A stretch of 56,071 nt of DNA from Mycolicibacterium septicum DSM 44393 (GTDB lineage Bacteria > Actinomycetota > Actinomycetes > Mycobacteriales > Mycobacteriaceae). Location: positions 24,935 to 81,005 of the forward strand of contig NZ_HG322951.1 in the NCBI RefSeq assembly GCF_000455325.1. Direction: 5' to 3'. Positions 42,508 through 50,476 of this stretch are shown here, in pieces (position 1 is the first letter of the stretch; the number at the start of each line of letters is the position of its first letter). The notes below the pieces were generated by a model, which did no database searches, was not told the DNA's origin, and was given only the letters and a program-made list of their open reading frames with translations. A program made the position numbers and the translations under genes.

Positions 42508-43328
42508 ACCTTCGTCCGCAGCCGGTCCTCGGGTACCTCCCGCGGGTCGTCGAGGTACACGTTGAAGTGATGCGTCGTGATGTCGTCGACAGTGCGCGTC
42601 AGGGTCAGCCCCCGCTCCGTCACGTAGGCGCCGATGAGTTCGTGCGCCCGCGGGATCGCCTCGGCGTACGGGCCGGTGACGGTGGCCACCACGGCCCGTC
42701 GAGCCGGGGCGACGAGCACTCCGAGCGGAGCCCGGGCGGTGGTGTCGGCGGGAACCTCGAGGAAAACCGACTCGTCGACATCGGATTCGCGGAACTCGTC
42801 ATCGTGTTCGATGCAGCCGCCGAACTGCCCGGGCGCGATGCCCTGCTCCTGCAGGGCGGGCACGAACCGCTCCCACAGCTGCCCTTCGGCGGCGTAATTC
42901 GGCATGGTGTCGCGCAGGTAGACGGCGGTCAGGGCGGGGACGGTCTCTTCGGTGACAGTGTCGGTCATGGTGAGCTCCTTCTCGGCAAGTAGGTGGTCGA
43001 TGAGTTGGAGCCGCGCGTTCGCGTCTTCTGCCGCCGCGACTAGCTCGATACGTTGAGCCGCGAGGGCGGCATCGAACGCCGGGGTGCCTCGGACAGCGAG
43101 CAGGGCTCCGATGGCGGACACGCCGAATCCGATATCGCGAAGCCGCCGGATCGCGGCGGCGTCGGCAAGCTGCACCGCGGCGTACCGGCGGTAGCCGCTG
43201 ACAGCGTCCACCCGTGCGGGCACCAGGACACCGTGTTTGTCGTAATGGCGCAGCATGCGAACGGAGATACGGCTCAGCGAGGAGAACCTGCCGATCGATA
43301 TCAGGGACGGGGTGTCGGTCACGGACAC
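42489..43328 (-). CDS. MerR family regulator with GyrI-like effector domain
   Basis: The N-terminal ISIGRFSSLSRISVRMLRHYDKHG (split around residues 10-33) is the MerR helix-turn-helix, followed by YRRYAAVQLADAAAIRRLRDI. The C-terminal 150 residues look like a GyrI/SOUL-type small-molecule binding domain, as in BmrR. It probably senses lipophilic compounds. A perfect 17-bp palindrome lies just upstream. Its 3' end overlaps that of the amidase gene by 19 bases. Confidence 0.88.
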   Translation of the reverse strand: MSVTDTPSLISIGRFSSLSRISVRMLRHYDKHGVLVPARVDAVSGYRRYAAVQLADAAAIRRLRDIGFGVSAIGALLAVRGTPAFDAALAAQRIELVAAAEDANARLQLIDHLLAEKELTMTDTVTEETVPALTAVYLRDTMPNYAAEGQLWERFVPALQEQGIAPGQFGGCIEHDDEFRESDVDESVFLEVPADTTARAPLGVLVAPARRAVVATVTGPYAEAIPRAHELIGAYVTERGLTLTRTVDDITTHHFNVYLDDPREVPEDRLRTKVYVPVA

Positions 43329-43338
43329 GAGCCTGCCG

Positions 43339-43355
43339 TCTCACACGGTGTGAGA
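43339..43355. promoter_or_regulatory. MerR operator
   Basis: TCTCACACGGTGTGAGA is a perfect 17-bp palindrome with a central G. It lies 11 bases upstream of the MerR start, where a MerR-type promoter with overlong spacing would be expected. Autoregulation is likely. Confidence 0.7.
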
Positions 43356-43395
43356 GTCAAACCCAGCGGTGCGGCAACAGGTTTCGTTCGCCTCT

Positions 43396-43986
43396 TCAGC
43401 ACCAGCAGCCGCCGAACACCGAGGTGTGTTCGTCGGTCTCGATCGATTCCTCACGCACCACGGTGGAGCCGCTCCGCGGATCGAAGTGCAACACCGAGCT
43501 CACCGGGTCGTGCCGGATCCACACGGCCACCGACAGGGGATGCCCCTGCTCCATCTCGTAGGAGACCAGTTCGATGTCACCGGGCTTCCCGAAACCACGC
43601 ACATCGGAGACCACCGCTCGTATCCGCTGCCCCGACAGATCCGCCGCGGTGAACGCCGTCTCGCCCGCGTGCAGGTCGGCAATCGAGTCCATGTCCTCGA
43701 CCTCGCCGTCGCGCACCCAGTAGTCGTGCAGCCGGCCGTCGGCGGCGACTGCCTCGACCGAGACCAGATTGGAGGTCACCGTCACCCGCCGCAACGGCAG
43801 GTCACCGAGCCGCGCGCGCACCACTTCAAGTTCCGAGTCCAGGCGCTGCGAGGAGAACAGGTCCTCGGCTGCGACGCCGCTCAGAGCGCGAATGAGCCGG
43901 CCGGGCACATCGCCGACGACCACGACCACCGCAGCGACGGCCACGACGACCGAGACGACGACGGCAGCGACGAACTTCACCTTCAT
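43396..43986 (-). CDS. Membrane-anchored or exported protein, LmeA/DUF2993-like
   Basis: A basic start (MKVKFVAAVVVSVVVAVAAV) gives an N-terminal hydrophobic segment of about 20 residues, with no lipobox. The soluble part (DLPLRRVTVTSNLVSVEAVA, DLSGQRIRAVVSDVRG) resembles the tubular lipid-binding DUF2993/LmeA type in its beta-rich pattern; this is tentative. It ends in CWC, which might bind metal or form a disulfide. The start at 43986 is chosen over one 11 codons earlier. It probably faces the periplasmic side. Confidence 0.6.
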   Translation of the reverse strand: MKVKFVAAVVVSVVVAVAAVVVVVGDVPGRLIRALSGVAAEDLFSSQRLDSELEVVRARLGDLPLRRVTVTSNLVSVEAVAADGRLHDYWVRDGEVEDMDSIADLHAGETAFTAADLSGQRIRAVVSDVRGFGKPGDIELVSYEMEQGHPLSVAVWIRHDPVSSVLHFDPRSGSTVVREESIETDEHTSVFGGCWC

Positions 43987-44309
43987 GAACGGATGGTTCC
44001 ACAGCACGGTCGCCCACACTCCGCAGCGCTACAACCAATCAACGGTAACCATCACTTATGGCAGCCGCAGCTGAACCCCACCATGGGTGTTCGTGCTGCT
44101 CGGAGTTGCGATCCGCGAGGTCTGGAGCCGCGTGTGGGCGCCCCGCTGGACGGGCAAGCCGTGACCCGACTACCGCACCCGACCACCTCACGTGGTTTCT
44201 CCGCGTCGCGGACGTCGTGTTCGTCGCGGCGGCGGCCTATCTCTGCTGGACGGTGGCGGGCCCCGGACTTCGGAATGAACTCGATGTACCGGGCCATTTC
44301 TCCCTGGAA
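43987..44309. other. 323-bp stretch without a supported gene
   Basis: Short open frames occur on both strands, but their translations are arginine- and alanine-rich and look like frame shadows. No ribosome binding site, repeat or hairpin stood out. It holds the promoter of the anchored-protein gene and the 3' end of the toxin operon. Confidence 0.5.
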
Positions 44310-44648
44310 TCAAAGCGTTCTGGAAGCGCCGCTGTCGTCGCTCGTTGCGGCGTGGTGGCGTAGTCGCTCGGCAACGTGTCCCAGCCACTCGGTGTATGTC
44401 ATTTCCGGACGGGGGTCGTAGAAGCCGCCCATATCCATCATTGCGGTGGGGAGTTCGGAATCTGGGCAGCTGCCGCGCAACTCGTCGATATGCGTAGCGA
44501 GTGTTTGGAGTTGCCGTGGCGTTCGGGTCGCCGAACCTGAATACTGGTCGACGATTCCTTGCCAGTCATCGGCCTCGAAAGGCCAATCCTGGTGAAAATA
44601 GGCGCCAAAGAACTGTTCGACGTCGTACGGCACCGGACAGTCACTCAT
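44310..44648 (-). CDS. CdiI-like immunity protein
   Basis: This 112-aa acidic protein begins MSDCPVPYDVEQFFGAYFHQ, matching the CdiI-type immunity family in which a phenylalanine-rich helix is followed by a glutamine-aspartate pair (HQDW). Its ATG overlaps the toxin stop (ATGA), so toxin and antidote are co-translated. It should bind and block the RNase domain inside the producing cell. The assignment is by motif resemblance and position. There is no signal peptide, as expected. Confidence 0.75.
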   Translation of the reverse strand: MSDCPVPYDVEQFFGAYFHQDWPFEADDWQGIVDQYSGSATRTPRQLQTLATHIDELRGSCPDSELPTAMMDMGGFYDPRPEMTYTEWLGHVAERLRHHAATSDDSGASRTL

Positions 44649-46687
44649 GGTTTCGGGTAACCCGTCAGCACGATCCATTCCCCATTTCCGATGCCTTCCA
44701 AGACCACGAGGACCGAGGTACCGGGCACCGTCGCGGTAGAGCCCCGGACAAGTACCTCCCCGCCGTCGAACGGTACCGAAATCCTCAGGCGGTCGGTAGC
44801 TCCGTTCGCCACCCAGGCGTCGACCGTAGCCTGGTTGTGTTGGAGTGCGGTGCTAACTGCGGTCGATGCCTCCTCTGCTGTAGAGAACGTCGACACGGCT
44901 CCTGGTCTTGGGCCCGCGTCCAGGCGCGCGGAGAGGTCGTCGAAGGTTTGGCCGACGTGGCGCTCGATGAGGTGTCCACCGGCGTTTTCGCTCGCTGTCA
45001 AGAGCGCGCCAGTGTCCTCGATCCCATATGGCGCGGCGTGCCCAGTGTCCACGGTGTGGTCGACGGTGTCTGCGGTGTGGTGCGGCGCCTCGGCTGTGTC
45101 TGCGTGCACGGGTGCGTCACCGTGTCCGCCGCTCGGCACGTCGTCAACGTGTGTCGGTGCGGGTGCGTGGTGTTCCGCGGGGGCATCGGGAGGCGAGTGA
45201 TGCGGTGCTTCCAAAGGCGCGTGACCGCCGGAGGGGGCGTCGGCGTGCGGCGTGGGGGCGTCATCGAGGTGCCGACCCGCAGCGCCGAGGGCGTCGAGCC
45301 CGTGCTCGATCCCTTCGCCCAGGATCTTGGAGCCGGGGAACGGGAGCATGCTGGCGGCATCGATCCCCGCTTGGGCCTTCTGCTCGGCGGTCGCCCCGTC
45401 CCAGTCGGTGGCGACGTCGTACATGTTGCCCACGTCGGGCATCGTCGCGTCCCAGACGGTCTTGGAGGCGTCCTTCATACCCTCGCCAAACGCCCCGGCA
45501 CCTCGCTCCAAGACCGACGGTTGCGGCGGGAACGCCTGCTTGTCGGCGTCGATGGGAAGCGGCGGCACCGGCACGGTCGGGCCGTCGTTCGCAGCCGCCG
45601 CCGCGCTGAGCTCCCGCAGCGCATCGGTCTGCTTAGTCAGTTCATGGCGAGCGTCGAACACCGCTTGGGTCAACGACTTGAACTCGTCCGGACTCGGACC
45701 AGACCCAGCCCCCTGCACATACCCCAGACCGGCGGCGGCCTTCTGCTTGGATTCGGCTGCAGACAGGTTCTGCCGGGCCGCATCCACTTTCGCGCGCTGC
45801 TGATCGATCGTCGCCTTATCCGGGGCAGGCGGCAGCTGACTCAGCGCGGGAGGCAGGCCAGGCTGCTTCTCGACACCGGGCTTACTCTCACCTGGCTTGT
45901 CCGCGGGATTATCGTTGGCGCCCAGCAGATCTCCGAGACCGCTCGGGTCGGGAGGCTTGCCATCGGGTTTCAGTCCAGACTTCTTCGCCGCGTCCTCAAC
46001 GGACTTCGGGACCGCGAACGGGCCGATCTGACCCGTCGCCTGTTCCGCTGTACCGGATTTGCCGTCCTTGCCGTCGCCCTGTTTGTCCTGAACCTTGTTG
46101 TCGACGAATTGCACGTGACTGGACGGGGCGTCTCTCTCACCCTCGCCTTCGAATCGGATCCCTTCCAGATCAGCGGCTTTCGCCTCCAGTCGGCTGCCGA
46201 CGAGCTGGTCTGCCTGCATGAGTTGTTGGGCTGCCCACCGGATGTCCTCGGCGTGCTCCGCGGCGGCCCTGTTCCGGTCGGCGACCGTGTTGATGTCGTA
46301 ATCACGGGAGTCGGTCACCGACAAGTCTTCTGCGACGTTGAATCCGTCGTCGATGGCGGCGGTGATCGCCTGTACGGCTTTGTCTTTGGCGGCTTTGATA
46401 TCGTAGGCGCCGTTCTCGGCGAGGCCGGCGGCCTCGCGCAGCACACCGCTCTGGCAGCCGACGACACCGATGTCCGCGGTCACCCGGTCGAGTGCGGCGT
46501 CCTTCGCGTTGCCCTCCCACGTGGTACCGCCGGGAGCGGAGACGTTCTGGCGGTGCTCATCGAAAGCAGTCTCGGACCCCGCCGCCGCCGTACGCCAAGT
46601 GCTGGCGGCCTCGGAGAGATGGGAGGTGCTCCACTCCTCGATCTCCGACTTCGTGGGGAGCGGAACCGAGGCGACCGCAGGGCTCAC
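44645..46687 (-). CDS. Type VII-type polymorphic toxin with C-terminal RNase A-like (CdiA-CT) domain
   Basis: The 680-aa protein has a helical N-terminal region (about residues 1-190) with a WEG motif (W57-G59), as in WXG/EspB-like substrates of type VII secretion. A long proline- and charge-rich linker follows, then a histidine-rich stretch (about residues 470-560). The last 105 residues match the bacterial CdiA-CT RNase A domain: His577 (ERHVGQT), Arg588 (SARL), and Thr675 and Tyr677 (LTGYP). The 11-residue gap His-Arg and the T-x-Y pair equal those of the characterised Yersinia toxin. The GTG start overlaps the EspC-like gene's stop. It should cleave RNA in target cells. Confidence 0.82.
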   Translation of the reverse strand: MSPAVASVPLPTKSEIEEWSTSHLSEAASTWRTAAAGSETAFDEHRQNVSAPGGTTWEGNAKDAALDRVTADIGVVGCQSGVLREAAGLAENGAYDIKAAKDKAVQAITAAIDDGFNVAEDLSVTDSRDYDINTVADRNRAAAEHAEDIRWAAQQLMQADQLVGSRLEAKAADLEGIRFEGEGERDAPSSHVQFVDNKVQDKQGDGKDGKSGTAEQATGQIGPFAVPKSVEDAAKKSGLKPDGKPPDPSGLGDLLGANDNPADKPGESKPGVEKQPGLPPALSQLPPAPDKATIDQQRAKVDAARQNLSAAESKQKAAAGLGYVQGAGSGPSPDEFKSLTQAVFDARHELTKQTDALRELSAAAAANDGPTVPVPPLPIDADKQAFPPQPSVLERGAGAFGEGMKDASKTVWDATMPDVGNMYDVATDWDGATAEQKAQAGIDAASMLPFPGSKILGEGIEHGLDALGAAGRHLDDAPTPHADAPSGGHAPLEAPHHSPPDAPAEHHAPAPTHVDDVPSGGHGDAPVHADTAEAPHHTADTVDHTVDTGHAAPYGIEDTGALLTASENAGGHLIERHVGQTFDDLSARLDAGPRPGAVSTFSTAEEASTAVSTALQHNQATVDAWVANGATDRLRISVPFDGGEVLVRGSTATVPGTSVLVVLEGIGNGEWIVLTGYPKP

Positions 46688-46962
46688 ACGCTCACCGTGG
46701 TGATGGCGTCTCCGCCATCGCAGTCCGTGGCGTCGTAGCGGGCACTGCTCACCGAGAGGTCACTAGCCTGGCCGGTGATCCGCAGGGACTGACGGCTGCG
46801 CAAGGAGGTGAGGGCCGCGTTGACCGCGGCCACACCAGCGCCGCTGGGCTGCGCCGAGGCTGCAGCGTCAAAGGATCCGCCGGTCAGACCGGCTGCGATG
46901 GCGTCACTGCCTGCAGCCGCGACACGCAGGCCGCCCGCGTCGACCTGCAATTCGTTAGCCAT
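46684..46962 (-). CDS. EspC-like small type VII secretion partner
   Basis: The 92-aa helical protein begins MANELQVDAGGLRVAAAGSD, the opening of the EspC/WXG100-like family (PF10824 type). It ends with SSARYDATD, in which Tyr76 and Asp80 form the YxxxD export signal. Its stop overlaps the toxin's GTG start. It is likely to pair with the toxin N-terminus and carry it to the ESX machinery. The ESX genes themselves are not in the window. Confidence 0.78.
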   Translation of the reverse strand: MANELQVDAGGLRVAAAGSDAIAAGLTGGSFDAAASAQPSGAGVAAVNAALTSLRSRQSLRITGQASDLSVSSARYDATDCDGGDAITTVSV

Positions 46963-47466
46963 GCCAATCCCCCAACCGGCGAACTCACTGGTCGTGAGGC
47001 TACCTCACGATTTGCGCCCGCCTGTGCGCGAGATTGATCACGGAGTGGCCCGGCAATCGGGTGGAACCGATCATCCACGGTGTGCGTCCAACCGGTTGTA
47101 GATGAGTACGCAGAGGATCTGGATGGCCCGCGGCTGTCGGCCGTCGTGGAGGCCGACTTCGAGTCCGAGCGGGCGTGGCATCGTCGTCGACCGTCATGTT
47201 CCGCTTCCGGTTCTGGAGCCGCTCATCTGACGGCAGCGTCGCGTTGAAGCGCGCCTCGTAGCGCACGCCGCGCCTGGTGGTCGATGCGATTGATGTAGGC
47301 GGGTAAACGTGCCATGCACAAAATCCCATCGCGGAAATGCGATGAGACCAACCGCGACGTACGACACGCCGACGTCTGCCAGGGTCGATTCCCTGGGTCA
47401 ATGTGGCTGGGTGTGGCAAATTCACCTGATCCCGGCATCTGGATTTACGCCGGTAGCCACCACTTA
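46963..47466. other. 504-bp stretch without a supported gene
   Basis: The segment lies between the toxin operon and the 3' end of tRNA-Ser. Open frames here are short and of low-complexity composition, and one runs into the tRNA. It should hold the toxin operon promoter. I see no integrase fragment and no copy of the tRNA 3' end, so no attachment site is claimed. Confidence 0.5.
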
Positions 47467-47556
47467 TGGCGGTGGCGGAGGGATTTGAACCCCCGGACGG
47501 TGTTAGCCGTCTCTCGCTTTCAAGGCGAGTGCATTAGGCCGCTCTGCCACGCCACC
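47467..47556 (-). tRNA. tRNA-Ser (anticodon TGA)
   Basis: The GGTGGCG acceptor stem, CTTGAAA anticodon loop (TGA), long variable arm and GGTTCAAATCC T arm identify a serine tRNA. CCA is encoded. Its acceptor and D arm nearly equal those of tRNA-Ser-CGA at 14 kb. Its 3' end faces the toxin operon. Confidence 0.95.
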
Positions 47557-47575
47557 GCCGACAAGAGTACGGGTT

Positions 47576-48052
47576 TCACACCCGACCGATGTGGGCGGGA
47601 GGCGATCCGTTCTTCAGCGCGACGCTGATCCGGCGGCAGTTCTCCCCCATCGCCGCGATCTGCGGACGCGAGAGCCTGCCGAGGAAGTGCGACCGGACAC
47701 CCTGCCCGTAGGTCACCATCGCCTCACGAACAGCGGCCCTGCCCTCTTCGGTGATCGTGGCGACCACCCCGCGCCCGTCGTCGGGACTAGCACACCTGGT
47801 CACCAGGTTCTGAACTTCCAGCCGCCGGATCTGACGGGTCACCCGGCTGGGTAGAGACATCAACCGCTCGGCCAAGTCACCCATCCGAGCCGAACCGGTC
47901 GGGGATTTGTCCAAGATATCGAGCAGGCGCACATCATTCAGCGTCAGATGATGCGCATCCACCAGCGACCGGTTCAAGGTCGCATACATTCGCAAAGCCG
48001 AGTCGAGGTAGTTCTGCCATGACCTCTGCTCGGCGATGTCCAGGCCCGGCAT
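47576..48052 (-). CDS. MarR family transcriptional regulator
   Basis: The 158-aa protein has the MarR winged helix: LTLNDVRLLDILDKSP, GDLAERLMSLPSRVTRQIRR and the wing CASPDDGRGVVATITEEGR. The start is uncertain; ATG codons at 48052 and 48079 both have weak ribosome binding sites. It diverges from the quinone oxidoreductase gene and may control it. In the 104-bp gap, GCATGC occurs twice, 18 bases apart. Confidence 0.88.
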   Translation of the reverse strand: MPGLDIAEQRSWQNYLDSALRMYATLNRSLVDAHHLTLNDVRLLDILDKSPTGSARMGDLAERLMSLPSRVTRQIRRLEVQNLVTRCASPDDGRGVVATITEEGRAAVREAMVTYGQGVRSHFLGRLSRPQIAAMGENCRRISVALKNGSPPAHIGRV

Positions 48053-48155
48053 GTCACCTGCCGTACGCCCCGCAATCATCCCCACCATGGGCGCAATCGT
48101 AAGGGACGTCAGTATTGCTGCGCTTGGGAAACAGCATGCTTGTAGCGTGGAAATA

Positions 48156-49133
48156 ATGCATGCAATTGTCGCCTCCGTTAACGGCCATCTGACCTGGGAA
48201 AACGTCGCTGATATCAAAGCAGCAAACGAAGAAGTTCTGATCCGGGTTCACGGCGCGGGCGTCAATCGCGCCGACTTGCTCCAGGCCGCGGGCAAGTATC
48301 CGCCCCCGCCAGGCGCCAGTGAGGTCATCGGATTGGAGGTGTCGGGCACCGTCGCCGCCCTTGGCTCGAATGTTACCGACTGGTCAGTTGGGCAACCTGT
48401 GTGCGCATTGCTCGCAGGCGGCGGTTACGCCGAGTATGTCGCCGTGCCCGCCGCGCAAGTGTTGCCATTGCCCGATGGCGTTGCTCTCACCGAAGCCGCA
48501 GGACTGCCCGAGGTGGCCTGCACGGTGTGGTCGAACCTCGTCATGACCGCAGGGCTGGCACCCGGCAACCTCGTCCTGTTGCACGGCGGTGCGAGCGGTA
48601 TCGGCACCCACGCCATTCAGGTGGCCCACGCGCTCGGTGCGCGGGTCGCGGTGACGGCCGGCTCTGCCGACAAGCTCGCGCTGTGCCGTGAACTGGGCGC
48701 CGACATCACCATCAACTATCGCGACGAGGACTTCGTCGAGCGGCTCCGGGCCGAGACCGGCGGCGCAGGGGCCGACGTGATCCTCGACATCATGGGAGCG
48801 GCCTACCTGGACCGCAACGTGGACGCCCTGGCCACCGGCGGGCGCCTGGTGATCATCGGCATGCAGGGTGGCATCAAGGCCGAACTGAACATCGCCAAGC
48901 TGCTCGGCAAGCGGGCCGGGGTCATCGCCACCTCGCTGCGTCCCCGGCCGGTGGACGGACCGGGCGGCAAGGGGGAGATCGTCCGGGCGGTGCTCGACAA
49001 CGTCTGGCCGATGATCGCCGACGGACAGGTGCGTCCCATCATCGGCGCCGAACTGCCCATCCAGGAGGCCCAGCGGGCCCACGAACTGCTGGCCTCGGGC
49101 GAGGTGTCGGGGAAGATCGTGCTCACGGTTTAG
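48156..49133 (+). CDS. Quinone oxidoreductase-like zinc-free MDR protein (Rv3777-like)
   Basis: The 325-aa protein is a PIG3/QOR-type medium-chain reductase: HGAGVNRADLLQAAGKYPPP near residues 31-50 and the NADPH-binding LHGGASGIGTHAIQVA near residues 142-157. No zinc-binding cysteine cluster is present, as expected for quinone reductases. It would reduce quinones or enals with NADPH. The start MHAIVASVNGHL fits the family. Rv3777 holds the same position in M. tuberculosis. Confidence 0.9.
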   Translation: MHAIVASVNGHLTWENVADIKAANEEVLIRVHGAGVNRADLLQAAGKYPPPPGASEVIGLEVSGTVAALGSNVTDWSVGQPVCALLAGGGYAEYVAVPAAQVLPLPDGVALTEAAGLPEVACTVWSNLVMTAGLAPGNLVLLHGGASGIGTHAIQVAHALGARVAVTAGSADKLALCRELGADITINYRDEDFVERLRAETGGAGADVILDIMGAAYLDRNVDALATGGRLVIIGMQGGIKAELNIAKLLGKRAGVIATSLRPRPVDGPGGKGEIVRAVLDNVWPMIADGQVRPIIGAELPIQEAQRAHELLASGEVSGKIVLTV

Positions 49134-49155
49134 CCCACCGCGACGGGAGGAGCGA

Positions 49156-50352
49156 TCAGCCCAGCGAGGCCAGTGCCCGCACGAGCTGATCGACCTCGGC
49201 GCCCGTCGAGTAGTGGGACAGCCCGACCGTCACCGCACCGCCGATGTCGTTCACCCCGATCACGTCGAGCACGCGGGAGCTGGCATTCGAGATCGCCAGG
49301 ATTCCGTTGTCGGCCAACCGCTGCACCACCCGCTCGGCCGGGATGTCGCGCACCACGAAGCTGAGCACCGGAATCTGCGACTCCGGCCTGCCGATCACCA
49401 TGACCAACGGCAACGAGCGCAGCGAGGTCACCAGGTACTCGAAAAGGCGGTCCAGATACGCGCCCGCCGACTGCATCGAGACCGTCAGCCTTTCGCGGCG
49501 CGAGCCGCTGGCCGTGTCGTCGAGGTTGGACAGGTACTCGATGCTGGCCACCACGCCGCCGAGCAGGCCGTACTGATGCGCGCCCACCTCCAGGCGGGCC
49601 GGGCCCGTCGCCTGTGGGTTCAACGACACCGAGGCCAACGAATCGATCGCCGACGGGTCGCGGAACACCAGCGCGCCGATCGGCGGGCCGCCCCACGGCA
49701 CGGCGTTGAGGGCGACCACATCGGCTTCGATCTCGTTGATGTCGATCAGCCGGTAGGGAGCCGCGGCCGAGTGGTCGACGACGACCATGCCGCCTACCTC
49801 GTGGGTGAGCTTGGTCACCTCGCCCAGGTCGGTGATGGTTCCCAGGGTCGACGAGGCCGACGCGATGGCCACCAGGCGGGTGGGCTTGTCGATCAGCCCC
49901 TCCCACTGCCAGGCCGGGAGCTCGCCGGTCTCGATGTCGACCTCGGCCCACTTGACCTTGGCGCCATAGCGATTGGCCGCCCGCAACCACGGCGCGATGT
50001 TCGCCTCGTCGTCCAGGCGGGTGACCACCACCTCGTAGCCGAGTCCGACCCGGCTCGAGGATGCCTCGGCCAGCGCGGTCAACAGCTGGGCCCGGTCCGC
50101 GCCCAGGACCACGCCCCGCGGATCTGCATTGACCAGATCCGCGACGGCCTGGCGGGCGGCGGTGAGAACGGCCGCGCTGCGGCGTGCCGATGGGTGCGGT
50201 CCCACAGCGGTGGGCATCGAGCCGCGGAAGGCGGTAGAAACCGTCGTCGCGACCGAATCGGGCACCAACATGCCGTGCTGGGCATCGAAGTGGACCCACC
50301 CATCGCCCAATGACGGATGCAAGCCACGCACCCGGGCGACGTCGTATGCCAT
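49156..50352 (-). CDS. Class V aminotransferase/cysteine desulfurase-like protein lacking the PLP lysine (Rv3778c-like)
   Basis: The 398-aa protein follows the class V fold: [25 protein letters not shown] and a late [15 protein letters not shown] segment are typical. The expected Schiff-base motif S-x-H-K-W-G-G-P is replaced by [14 protein letters not shown], so Pro219 stands where the lysine should be. Without that lysine, normal transamination or desulfuration is unlikely. The ATG at 50352 gives the usual length. It may be a structural or PLP-binding regulator; I cannot say which. Confidence 0.85.
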   Translation of the reverse strand: MAYDVARVRGLHPSLGDGWVHFDAQHGMLVPDSVATTVSTAFRGSMPTAVGPHPSARRSAAVLTAARQAVADLVNADPRGVVLGADRAQLLTALAEASSSRVGLGYEVVVTRLDDEANIAPWLRAANRYGAKVKWAEVDIETGELPAWQWEGLIDKPTRLVAIASASSTLGTITDLGEVTKLTHEVGGMVVVDHSAAAPYRLIDINEIEADVVALNAVPWGGPPIGALVFRDPSAIDSLASVSLNPQATGPARLEVGAHQYGLLGGVVASIEYLSNLDDTASGSRRERLTVSMQSAGAYLDRLFEYLVTSLRSLPLVMVIGRPESQIPVLSFVVRDIPAERVVQRLADNGILAISNASSRVLDVIGVNDIGGAVTVGLSHYSTGAEVDQLVRALASLG

Positions 50353-50476
50353 GCCAGCCACCTTAGAGCGTCCGCAGATATCACAAACCGACACGATTTG
50401 GTGAGCGCCCGACCGCACGTTTGCACTTCCGAGACCATGCTCGGACCGGGTCACCCTGGGCAGCCATACTAGTCCA

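Noticed and set aside
44052..44363. Short open frames on both strands between the toxin operon and the anchored-protein gene
   Set aside because: Composition is typical of non-coding GC-rich DNA, with no ribosome binding site or recognisable domain.
44501..46738. A 745-codon plus-strand open frame opposite the toxin
   Set aside because: The minus strand has coupled starts, WXG and RNase motifs; the plus frame has arginine- and glycine-rich filler composition.
46963..47556. Integration site for a mobile element at tRNA-Ser-TGA
   Set aside because: No integrase gene and no second copy of the tRNA 3' end were found near the other side of the accessory stretch.
14059..47556. Near-identical tRNA-Ser-CGA and tRNA-Ser-TGA ends as attachment repeats flanking an island
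   Set aside because: The similarity is explained by both being serine tRNAs, and the DNA between them is mostly conserved core genes.
47314..47628. Plus-strand open frame running across tRNA-Ser-TGA
   Set aside because: It reads through a tRNA gene on the other strand and into the MarR 3' end, and shows no family motif.
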